This document shows, piece by piece, positions 7,943 through 14,926 of a stretch of DNA of 15,318 bases (position 1 is its first letter; each line of letters opens with the position of its first letter). Location of the stretch: assembly GCA_963755695.1 (NCBI GenBank), contig CAVWLB010000012.1, forward strand, positions 1-15,318. Reading direction: 5' to 3'. Origin of the DNA: QHWT01 sp963755695. GTDB lineage: Bacteria > Acidobacteriota > Vicinamibacteria > Vicinamibacterales > 2-12-FULL-66-21. Below the pieces are notes generated by a model, which saw only the letters and a program-made list of their open reading frames with translations, was not told the DNA's origin and ran no database searches. Both the position numbers and the translations under genes were made by a program.

Positions 7943-8387
7943 TTTCAGGCGGCCAGGCGCACGAGACGGTGGAGTCCCCACCTCCACAGGCGTTCACTTC
8001 CCGTTGGGGATGCGAACCCGTGCTGCGCGGCGCGGACCGAACCTGACAGCCAAACGAACGGCTTCCCCGGATCAAGCGGCACATACGGACGCGCGCGTAC
8101 CAAGCCGAACGGGTGGTGCAGCGCGGCCTGCTGGTCGGCACGTCGATCCGCGGGCTGGACGTCACCGCGTATCTGTTCAACCCGGACGACAGCGAGCCGA
8201 TTCTGGTCCTGGCGTTCGCCGTGTCCTTCTAGAATCTCGCCTCGGGGGGCTGTGCTTGCGGTGGGCACCACCTCGCCCGGTCCGCCCGGGGCCGATTGAG
8301 CTTTGGAGAGGAACTCGGTCAGAGCTGAAGAAGACGGACACGAGCAGCGTGCAGGTAACCAGGGTGACCGCGCCTCTCTGAGCCGCC
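7943..8387. other. region left of the IS630 element, with one gene fragment
   Basis: Most of this stretch shows no gene. It holds the promoter side of the HGG-motif gene and one plus-strand fragment at 8048-8232. The last 150 bases before the IS630 end are without recognisable content. Confidence 0.4.
8048..8232 (+). pseudogene. unrecognised gene fragment
   Basis: After a stop near 8046 an open frame of 61 codons without a proper start runs to TAG 8230-8232. It reads NERLPRIKRHIRTRAYQAER, then VVQRGLLVGTSIRGLDVTAY and LFNPDDSEPILVLAFAVSF. The third codon positions are G/C-rich and the mix of residues is protein-like, so it may be the tail of a gene whose upstream part is in another frame or lost. 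I do not recognise the family. Confidence 0.3.
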
Positions 8388-8389
8388 TA

Positions 8390-8415
8390 ATCCCGGAAAG
8401 CACTTGAATTGGCGT
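8390..8415 (+). repeat. left terminal inverted repeat of the IS630 element
   Basis: The repeat begins ATCCCGG and ends CACTTGAATTGGCGT. It pairs with 9374-9399 at 23 of 26 positions and lies just before the transposase ATG at 8441, so the promoter probably sits at or inside it (TATATT at about 8425). Confidence 0.9.
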
Positions 8416-8440
8416 TCGACGCGGTATATTTACTGACGCC

Positions 8441-9402
8441 ATGGCGAAACCATACGACGTGGCGTTTCGAGGGCGCGCGGTCGCGGCGTACGAAGCCGGC
8501 GAAGGCGGATACCACGACCTCGCGGCCCTGTTTGGCATCGGATATCGCACGCTGCAGCGGTGGGTGGCGCAGTATCGTGCCACCGAGTCGAATCGCGCCA
8601 CGGCCGCGCGGCGGCGGCTGGCGGTCGCCCATCGCGATCGTCGTGCTCCACGCCGTGGCGCGCGAGCGGCCCGATGCGACCAGTGATGAGATGTGCCGGG
8701 AGTACAACCGGCGCGTCGGCCGCGAGGGCCGGACGAATCCCACGAGCTTCCTGCGGGCGATGAAGCGCGAGGGATACGTTCTTAAAAAAAAACGGCAGCG
8801 TCCGAGTGAATGCGACCGACCCGACGTTCGTGCCAAACGCGAGGCGTTTCGCGGGGCGATTGCGCAGATCGACCCGCGGCGGCTGGTTCCGGTCGATGAA
8901 GCGGGCGTGAATATCGCGATGGGCCGCTCGCATGCATGGGTGCAGCGGCCAGGAATACGTGGAGGCGCGCCCGATGAATTGGGGTGACAACCTGACGCTC
9001 ATCGGAGCCATGCGATCCGATCGCTGGCTGACGTTGGGGACCGTGTGGCGCGGCGTCACCTACGCCAGCTTTGAAGAATGGGTCCGCACCCGGCTGGCGC
9101 CGACTGCGACGTGGGGACGTCGTCCTGCTCGACAACCTGAACGCGCACAAGTCGCCGACCGTCCGGCAGTTGATCGAAGCGTGCGGCGCAACGCTGCTGT
9201 TCCTGCCGCCCTCTCGCACGATTTCAATCCGATCGAGCCCGCGTGGGGCCTCATCAAGAAACGCATTCGTAAACATGGGCCGCGGACGGCCACCGCGCTG
9301 CGCCGCATCGCCTGTGCCGCACGCCACGTCGTCCGCCCACGGCACTGTCGGCAATGGTTTCGTCACGCTGGGTACGCCAATTCAAGTGCCCACCGGGATT
9401 AG
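8441..9402 (+). CDS. IS630-family transposase, frameshifted
   Basis: This is a DDE transposase of the IS630 family, which cuts and pastes the element at TA sites. It starts at ATG 8441 with MAKPYDVAFRGRAVAAYEAG, and the helix-turn-helix follows (DLAALFGIGYRTLQRWVAQY). The catalytic triad is visible: Asp in LVPVDEAGVNIAMGRSHAWV (near 8895), Asp in VVLLDNLNAHKSPTVRQLIE (near 9128) and Glu in HDFNPIEPAWGLIKKRIRK (near 9237). The end is CRQWFRHAGYANSSAHRD. The reading moves through frames 2, 3, 1, 2 and 1, with slips near 8600, 8945, 9105 and 9215. The stop TAG at 9400-9402 lies beyond the inverted repeat and takes its TA from the target duplication. Restoring the frames gives about 320 residues, normal for the family. 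Confidence 0.85.
9374..9399 (-). repeat. right terminal inverted repeat of the IS630 element
   Basis: Mirror partner of 8390-8415. It is translated as the last residues of the transposase and is followed directly by the TA duplicate. Confidence 0.9.
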
Positions 9403-9544
9403 AGCCCGTGGTGCGGCGCTATATGGGACCGTCAGCTGTTCGCGGTTTTTGGCTCGCCGCTCCCGTTCGTCTGGCGGTTCGCCTGATGCCCTCCCGTCAT
9501 TCTGGCGGGCGGTCTTCGATGGGCCCGTTGCGGAGTCCCGACGC
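9400..9544. other. stretch right of the IS630 element
   Basis: I recognise no gene. The minus-strand frame that carries the ligase fragment continues through it, but the residues no longer resemble a ligase, so the fragment seems to have been joined to unrelated DNA. Confidence 0.35.
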
Positions 9545-9735
9545 TCTCATCGGCTAGGTCACGCTCGCACGCCACCCGGAAGAGATCCCGTCCACCCTCC
9601 GCGATGTGATCGAGATACAGCTCCCGGCATTCAACAGGCGGCATGATCGCCAGAATGGTCTGGCGCTCGCAGCCAATGACGAGCATCGAGCGGTGCTGGC
9701 GGCAAATCGCTCGGCCCTTCGACAATGCCCGAATC
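9545..9735 (-). pseudogene. ATP-dependent DNA ligase fragment
   Basis: On the minus strand a segment of about 35 residues, AIMPPVECRELYLDHIAEGG then RDLFRVACERDL, resembles the part of ATP-dependent (LigD-like) DNA ligases just before the conserved EGIVAKW motif. That motif would be expected immediately afterwards, but the sequence turns into unrelated residues (ADESVGTPQR). Residues before AIMPP (to about 9735) fit only loosely. The adenylation lysine motif and the OB-fold are absent. It is therefore a fragment, either truncated by rearrangement near the IS630 insertion or scrambled by slips. Confidence 0.5.
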
Positions 9736-9850
9736 ATATGCTCGCGCGGGCGGGATTATCCGAGACGTTCGGAATCCGTTAGTGCTATCGTTGCTTCTTA
9801 CCCATTACATGTTCACACCGAGGCCCCCAGGCCTGCCTCTCCGAGACTAC

Positions 9851-9976
9851 ATGAATACTCGTCCGCTCGCCCGCCCGGCCGCGTTCGCGGTTGCTATCGC
9901 GCTGTTTACGCCAGGTGTGGCTACCAGAAACGTCATAAGCGGTGCGTTGATTGAAGTTGCGCTCGACGTCGAATAG
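9851..9976 (+). CDS. short ORF with signal-peptide-like start
   Basis: The ORF reads MNTRPLARPAAFAVAIALFT, then PGVATRNVISGALIEVALDV and stops at TAG 9974-9976. The first 24 residues have the shape of a signal peptide (charged start, alanine-rich hydrophobic core). It ends only 10 bases before the intact transposase start, so it may be an exported protein gene cut by that insertion. No good ribosome site is seen. The stretch 9736-9850 before it holds nothing I recognise. Confidence 0.25.
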   Translation: MNTRPLARPAAFAVAIALFTPGVATRNVISGALIEVALDVE

Positions 9977-9985
9977 GCTCGACTC

Positions 9986-11011
9986 GTGGCCTCTCTCGTC
10001 GTTTCGCTGGTTTTCGCGCTTCGGTCCGCAACTCGATCGCGCGCTGCTCTGCACCTCGAGATCCTCGCGCTCCGGCATCAGCTGGCTGTCCTGAATCGCT
10101 CGCGCCCCTCGCGACTTCGTCTGACTGCGGCGGATCGGGTTCTCTGGGCGTGGCTGTCGCAGGCGTGGAGTGGTTGGCGGCCGGCGCTCGTCCTCGTCAA
10201 GCCGGAGACCGTCATCGCCTGGCACCGCCGCGGGTTCCGCCTGTTCTGGACGTGGAAGAGCCGACACCGTACGGGTCGTCCAGCCGCGGCTCCCGAGGTC
10301 CGCGCGTTGATTCGTCGAATGGCCGCCGCGAATCCGCTCTGGGGTGCGCCGCGGATTCATGGGGAGCTGCAGAAGCTGGGGATCTCGGTCAGTCAGGCGA
10401 CCGTCGCGAAGTACATGCCGCGACGAGACAGGCCACCATCACAGCCGTGGCGAACGTTCCTGGCCACCCATGTCGGCCAGATCATGGCTGCCGATTTCTT
10501 CGTCGTGCCAACGGTCACCTACCGGCTGTTGTTCGTGCTCGTCATCCTCGCGCACGACCGGCGACGGATCGTTCACGTCGCGGTCACCGACCATCCCACG
10601 GCCGCATGGACGGCCCAGCAACTCCGCAACGCCTTTCCCGAGGACCAGGCGCCGCGGTACCTGCTGCACGACCGGGATACCGCGTTCACGGACGTCGTGT
10701 CCACCATCGGCGCGATGGAGATCCAGGAGGTCCTCACGGCGCCGCGATCGCCGTGGCAGAACGCCTACGTCGAGCGCGTCATTGGCTCGATCCGACGTGA
10801 GTGCCTCGATCACGTGATCGTCCTCAGTGTCGCCGGCCTGCAGCGCGTCCTCGCGGACTACGTCGCGTACTACATGAACACGAGGACGCACCTGAGTCTC
10901 GGCAAGGACGCACCGGCGTCACGACCCGCCACGCCGCTCTCTGCCGGACGCATCGTCGAGATTCCACAGGTGGACGGCCTGCATCACCGCTACGACCGCA
11001 CCGCGGCGTAG
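9986..11011 (+). CDS. intact rve-type (IS3/IS481-like) transposase, 341 aa
   Basis: This is a full-length transposase with an integrase catalytic core, the only gene in the window longer than 600 bases that reads without a break. It starts at GTG 9986 (MASLVVSLVFALRSATRSRA). The N-terminal helical part contains LHLEILALRHQLAVLNRSRP, followed by PETVIAWHRRGFRLFWTWKS and NPLWGAPRIHGELQKLGISV. The core carries Asp170 in QIMAADFFVVPT, Asp229 in YLLHDRDTAFTD and Glu263 in WQNAYVERVIGSIRRECLDH. The C-terminus is YYMNTRTHLSLGKDAP, then GRIVEIPQVDGLHHRYDRTA. It shares its ends with the deleted copy at 1746-2280, so the two are related elements. I could not fix the element ends: no convincing inverted repeat or duplication was found between 9900 and 9986 or between 11012 and 11140. 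Confidence 0.9.
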   Translation: MASLVVSLVFALRSATRSRAALHLEILALRHQLAVLNRSRPSRLRLTAADRVLWAWLSQAWSGWRPALVLVKPETVIAWHRRGFRLFWTWKSRHRTGRPAAAPEVRALIRRMAAANPLWGAPRIHGELQKLGISVSQATVAKYMPRRDRPPSQPWRTFLATHVGQIMAADFFVVPTVTYRLLFVLVILAHDRRRIVHVAVTDHPTAAWTAQQLRNAFPEDQAPRYLLHDRDTAFTDVVSTIGAMEIQEVLTAPRSPWQNAYVERVIGSIRRECLDHVIVLSVAGLQRVLADYVAYYMNTRTHLSLGKDAPASRPATPLSAGRIVEIPQVDGLHHRYDRTAA

Positions 11012-11136
11012 CGACGGTTCCAAAAGGCCCCGTCGTTTCGGTGCTCGTGCGCCCGCTGGCGGACAGCCTTCGCGTGTTCAGTCGGGTGAATCACGCGATG
11101 CTCCGCGTTGGGTGATGCCTCCGGGCGCACCAGGGC
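11012..11136. other. right flank of the intact transposase
   Basis: The element's right end should lie here, but no inverted repeat partner to the left flank can be seen by eye. It also covers the point where the following minus-strand gene loses its family resemblance. Confidence 0.35.
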
Positions 11137-11508
11137 TCAACGCCAACCGTAATCCACGCCATTGAGCTCGCGCTGACATGCCAGATCGACTTCTCGGTAG
11201 GGACAGGATCGAACGATCCGGCCGGTTGGCCGTGACGTGATCCACCCCAACGCGCCGCGGGCTTCCACACTCGCTCGACGGTAGTCAATGGTGATCTCGA
11301 GCGGCCAGTCACCGGCCTCGGCTTCCGATCTCACACGGTGGCACGCGAAGACAATACCTGCGGATTCCCAGATGTCCGACGCTTCCGTGCAGATTCGATA
11401 CACGAGGGAATCGGTGACGTCACGGGGCGCAAAGACGGCGAACGGAACGGCCTGTAACCCGTCGCCCCTGACGAAGATCGGAAGAACTGACAACCAGAAT
11501 GCGAGCAT
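11137..11508 (-). pseudogene. truncated exported protein, possibly metalloprotease-like N-terminal part
   Basis: Minus strand from ATG 11508: MLAFWLSVLPIFVRGDGLQA, then VPFAVFAPRDVTDSLVYRIC, TEASDIWESAGIVFACHRVR, WPLEITIDYRRASVEARGAL and GWIT. The first residues form a hydrophobic export signal or anchor. The pattern recalls Acidobacterial proteins with a matrixin-like C-terminal domain that carries HExxH; this is from memory and weak. Here resemblance stops after GWIT (about 11220). The rest (SRPTGRIVRSCPYREVDLAC...) looks frameshifted, a nearby frame giving NRPDRSIL, and no HExxH is found before the transposon flank. The gene seems truncated on the side facing the intact transposase, which suggests the insertion removed its end. 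Confidence 0.45.
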
Positions 11509-11531
11509 CGGCGTGTCTCGTGGAATGCGCT

Positions 11532-11576
11532 GAGGGCTCGCTGGCGAGCGGTGTTCGGCCTCGCCAGCGAGCCCTC
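11532..11576 (-). terminator. strong 17-bp perfect hairpin behind the cupin gene
   Basis: Arms 11532-11548 (GAGGGCTCGCTGGCGAG) and 11560-11576 are exact inverse complements around an 11-base loop. It lies 15 bases after the cupin stop on the minus strand and upstream of the next minus-strand gene. No T-tract follows on either strand. It should still insulate the two genes or stabilise the cupin mRNA end. Confidence 0.6.
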
Positions 11577-11590
11577 TTGCATGCCAATGC

Positions 11591-12089
11591 TTACCGGCGC
11601 CCCACGGCGTTGGGGTGGTTACGCGGGTCATCGTTTGGGTTGACGTAGTTGAACTCGACCGGACCCTCTCCGTACAGCACGATGGTGGTCTCTTCATCGC
11701 GGGTGAACGCGAAATGATTGACGTTGGCCGATGCATCGACGAACCCGCCGACGGTCAGCTTCGTGTTGGCACTCGAGCGTTTGTCGAGCACGTCCCCCAT
11801 CCCGAACAGGAGCGCGCCCGAGGTGACGACGACATGCTCGTTGGTGGGATGCGAGTGGGCCGGAATCGCGTAGTGTTCGGGAAACTTCAAACGAACGCAT
11901 AGGGCCCGGCTTGGTCGGATCGCCTTCGAGCACCGCGATCTGCGCTCCCTTCGGAAGGAACGGGGGCGCCGGGCTCCATTTCGCGTCCTTGAGGTTTTGG
12001 CCAGCGTGCGCATGGTCAGCGCGCACCGGGACACTGGCAGCGGTCAAGAACAAGCTGGCGACGACAATCACAGAAGCGAATTTCTTCAA
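11591..12089 (-). CDS. secreted cupin-domain protein, frameshifted
   Basis: This is an exported single-domain cupin (double-stranded beta-helix), which normally binds a metal; its reaction is unknown. The minus strand starts at TTG 12089, 5 bases after AGGAGG (12095-12100). The signal peptide is LKKFASVIVVASLFLTAASV then PVRA, with the mature start at DHAHAG. Next comes DAKWSPAPPFLPKGAQIAVL, EGDPTKPGP, and, after slips near 11890-11910, LKFPEHYAIPAHSHPTNEHV. The metal motif HSHPTNEHVVVTSG fits HxH(x3)E(x6)G exactly, and a second-motif histidine is in NVNHFAFT. The end is EFNYVNPNDDPRNHPNAVGR. Two lost bases (one in a G-run) account for the broken frame. It is divergent from the SARP regulator at 12368, and the TTG could be a true rare start or an error for ATG. 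Confidence 0.85.
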
Positions 12090-12367
12090 CGTGTCCTCCT
12101 GTCGGAGCGCCGGAGATCGACGCTCTTTCCTTTGAATGCGCGGACGAGGCTCGTCCCACCATGGGCCGACCCGCGTCCACGCGCTGGCGTCTTGCGCGGC
12201 CAGCGGCGCGGTAGCAACGACTCTATGGCGCTCACGTGGAAGCGGGCGTGGGAGCCGGCGTGGAATCGTGCGTGGAATCTGACGACCGATGTTCGATGCC
12301 TCGTCGATCCGCCGATCGTCAAGGCACAATGACGGATTGACCGCTGGGTGCGGGCAGCGAGGAGTGG
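12090..12367. promoter_or_regulatory. divergent promoter region between cupin and SARP regulator
   Basis: These 278 bases lie between two divergent starts and must hold both promoters. Clear -35/-10 boxes are not seen. The striking element is a set of four 12-base direct repeats at 12235-12282, about 85 bases before the regulator start and 145 bases before the cupin start. Confidence 0.5.
12235..12282 (+). repeat. four imperfect 12-bp direct repeats (CGTGGAA-type)
   Basis: Units are cgtggaagcggg, cgtgggagccgg, cgtggaatcgtg and cgtggaatctga. The first seven bases agree in all copies except one A-to-G change, while the last five vary. SARP regulators are known to bind direct heptamer repeats spaced 11 (or 22) bases apart; here the period is 12. 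Whether the regulator next to it binds them is inference. Confidence 0.6.
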
Positions 12368-14380
12368 ATGAGACGGATACACTTTCAGGCGGTACGCGGC
12401 AAGCACCAGCCCTGGGCGGCGGAGCCCGCTCGAGATCCACATGCTTGGCGCGCTGCGGTGTCTCGACAAGGCCGCTCCATCCTCTTCCGGCCTCGCGCAA
12501 AGTGCGCGCGCTACTCGCGTATGTGGCGCTGGCGTCGAAGCCCGTCGCCAGGGGCCCCTTGTGCGAACTGTTGTGGGACGTTCCCAACGATCCGCGCGGC
12601 GAACTGCGCTGGTGTCTGAGCAAGATCCGTGGCCTGCTCGACGACGGCGCGAGCCGGCGAGTGCTCACGCGGGGGACACCGTTCAACTGGATTTGTCGCG
12701 GTGTCGGGTCGACGCGCTTGACGCGCTCAGGGCCACCGACGCCGGGCTCGAGACACTGTCGATCGAGCAACTCGCGACGATCGCGGCGTCATTCGAAGGT
12801 GAATCCTCGAAAGTCTGGGGATCGACAGCAGCCGGTCTTTACCGTATGGCTGACTGCTAGGCGCCGTCGGCTTCGTAACTGTCGCTCGGCGGCGCTGGAG
12901 CAGCTCGTCATGCGCGGCCCGGATGACCAGGCGCTCATTTACCTCGACAGGCCGGCTCGAGCCGGGGCCGTTCGATCTGAAGCGCACGAGTGCCTCTTCA
13001 AGGCGCTCGCGCGACAAGGCAAGACTAGAGAAGCCGACGCCCACCGACGGCGACCATCGACCGCTTCGAACGTGAAGGTCTCGAAAGACGTCATTCGCGC
13101 GGCCTGGCACGCAGCGCGCACGGTGATGGGCACTGCGATTCGAGCGAACGAAGGCCCCCGACACGCGGGTCGTGGCGCGCCTCCGTTGCGGTCACGCCGT
13201 TCATCGACCGATCATCGGCCCGCAAGCCCGGGGGGCGCTGCCGACGCCCTCGCGCATGACGTGACCACCCGGCGGCCAAGCTGCGCAGCCTGTTCGTCAT
13301 GGCGCAGGGCACGGCCTCGTCTGCACGGCGAAGCCTCGGCGCAGAGGAGCGGGTACGTGCGAATGTCGATGATGTCGTCAGCGGCCCACATTGGGCCGGG
13401 GAGACGACTGACAGTGACCGTCGAGCTAGCCGAGACCTGTACCGCCCGGACCGTCTGGCCGATTCTTCGACCTCACACCGATGACGCCTTCGTGGTCCTC
13501 GACGAGATCGGCAACCGCATTGTTGCGTTGATCGCGAGCGAGATCGAAGCCCTTGAACGTGATCTGGCGATCCTGAAGCCAACCCCAGCCCTATGGATGT
13601 GCGTGGGCGGCATACGATTTGGGCCTGCTGGCACGTGGGACGTATATATGCGAGGCCGAGGACCAGTATGTGCGATACTTCTTCGAAACGGCGCTGGGGC
13701 CTGCATCTTAATGCCTCTGCGTGCAAAGGGTGGACTCTTGTTCAATGCATCTTCAAGAGATGCCTTCCAGAGGTGGAACGATTGAGCAAGTGGGAACGGA
13801 GAAAAGGCTCAACGAGCCGCGGTGCTAGGGGCCCACAGTCGATGAGCGTGACTTGGCCGCCACGGGGCGATGGGCCGGGCGCTCCACGCGGCGGGGGGAA
13901 GCCGACTTGAATCGATCAACGTGTGACTCGACTCATTTCAGCGGCTGGAGACAGTCTTCGCGCTGGGTCACGATGACCTTGTCTCCAGGCGATCCCTCTC
14001 CTGTCGGGCACGCTGATGCGGCGATCAAGCGTGGGCTGACGACGCGCGCCGACCTTGACCTGTTCGACCTGAACGCCCGCATCGGCATGCTCGGCGCGCG
14101 GCGGGTGGAACTGGTCCGTCTGGGGCTGCTTCGAGGAGGGCGCGAGCGGGCGGTCAAAGCGGTGGCGCGTCCGAATGCATTTCCGAACATGCAGCGCGAT
14201 CTCGCGTGTGTCGCCTGGCACTGGCTGGGTCGTTCAAGCAAAGCGCGCGCCCACGCCGCCGCTGTGGAGGTGACACCTCTGCGCGCGACTGCCAGGCGGA
14301 CCCCTTACGGGCGCTTCCCCTTCGACCGTGACGGCCAGACACTCTTTCGCAGGGGCGCCCGACTCGTCGGACTCACGTGA
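12368..14380 (+). CDS. SARP/BTAD transcriptional regulator with TolB-N-like and TPR parts, many frameshifts
   Basis: Corrected for frame, this is one large regulator of about 670 residues. The N-terminal winged-helix part reads PLEIHMLGALRCLDKA, LPASRKVRALLAYVALASKP and ELLWDVPNDPRGELRWCLSK. The bacterial transcriptional activation domain follows: TVQLDLSRCRVDALDALRAT, GLETLSIEQLATIAASFEGE, PVFTVWLTARRRRLRN and AHECLFKALARQGKTREA. Next is a TolB-N (COG5616-type) region: GGAADALAHDV, LAKLRSLFVMAQGTASS, RLTVTVELAETCTARTVW and DDAFVVLDEIGNRIVALIAS. The tail is TPR-like: GHADAAIKRGLTTRADLDLF, RERAVKAVARPNAFPNMQ and QTLFRRGARLVGLT. More than ten one-base slips are present (for example near 12485, 12672, 12805, 12950, 13040, 13195, 13280 and 13850). 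ATG 12368 follows GAGGAG. It is divergent from the cupin, and the ester cyclase follows by 88 bases. Confidence 0.8.
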
Positions 14381-14468
14381 GCGTACCGCTGGGTGCCAGG
14401 TCGCTGCGGCCCTGCCGCCGCCCGTCGGCCTGTTCAAACCATGGCCAGCACGCGAAGGGATGTGCATC

Positions 14469-14926
14469 ATGTCAAAAGAACAGGACAACAAGGCCATCGT
14501 CGGTCGGCTGGTTCACCGAGTTCTGGGGCAACCCGTGGAACCCAAAATCGTCGACGAACTCGGCGCCCCCGATATCCTCCTGCAGTATTCGCTGCATGAG
14601 CCTCGCCGCGGTCGCGCGGACGTCAAAGCGTTCATGACCGAGTTCCGCGCGGCGTTCCCCGATCTCTAGCTTCGGGGGCGCGGCGGACCTCATCGCCGAG
14701 GGCGACTACGTCGTCGGCCGCTGGGTGGGCGGCGGCACACACACCGGACCCGCGTTCAGCGACTTTCTGCCCAGGGTCCCTCCCCGCGGCTTCGGGCCGG
14801 AAGATGCGGTTCACTGGCACGACCGTAATCCGGGTCGAGAACGGCAGGATCGCGGAAGAAATCGGTCTGGATGATGGAGTGACGGCGCTGACGCAGCTCG
14901 GCCTCTTAACGTGCGGCGTGAAGTGA
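14469..14926 (+). CDS. SnoaL-like ester cyclase family protein, frameshifted
   Basis: This is a small protein of the SnoaL/NTF2-like fold, annotated in many genomes as ester cyclase; SnoaL itself closes a polyketide ring, but the substrate of this branch is unknown. It starts at ATG 14469 (MSKEQDNKAIVGR) after GAAGGG. Blocks are WFTEFWGNPWNPK (shifted frame near 14510-14550), IVDELGAPDILLQYSLHEPR, RGRADVKAFMTEFRAAFPDL, GGAADLIAEGDYVVGRWVGG, GTHTGPAFSDFL, KMRFTGTTVIRVENGRIAEE and IGLDDGVTALTQLGLLTC. Four slips: an extra C near 14510, a lost A in an A-run near 14545, an extra T near 14667 that makes a false TAG, and one near 14770. Corrected length is about 152 residues with TGA 14924-14926. 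Position behind the SARP regulator suggests shared control. Confidence 0.85.

Larger units (their letters stand above)
8390..9399 (+). mobile_element. IS630-family insertion sequence, complete (1010 bp)
   Basis: Both ends are seen. Inverted repeats of 26 bp (8390-8415 and 9374-9399) match at 23 positions; the three mismatches form one block, AAA against TGG. The element is flanked by TA on each side (8388-8389 and 9400-9401), the duplicated TA target typical of IS630/Tc1-mariner elements. One transposase gene fills it. Size and layout are normal for the family. Near-identical ends suggest fairly recent insertion, although the transposase frame is broken several times as given. Confidence 0.9.

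Noticed and set aside
8430..9059. Minus-strand open frame of 209 codons inside the IS630 element
   Set aside because: It is antisense to a recognised transposase and has only the arginine/proline-rich composition of a GC-rich shadow frame.
8441..9402. Programmed frameshifting in the IS630 transposase
   Set aside because: Four or more slips in different directions without a slippery heptamer at each; single-gene genes around it show the same pattern, so sequence error explains it better.
9785..10360. Minus-strand open frame of 191 codons
   Set aside because: It overlaps the clean transposase on the other strand and has no recognisable motif.
11694..12770. Long minus-strand open frame of 358 codons
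   Set aside because: Only its last third is real (the cupin N-terminus from 12089). The upstream part is the shadow of the SARP gene and the intergenic region, with no family pattern and no start signal.
14640..14672. TAG inside the ester cyclase as a recoded stop or alternative genetic code
   Set aside because: Removing one T gives DLSFGG and restores the family sequence; other genes use TAG as a normal end.
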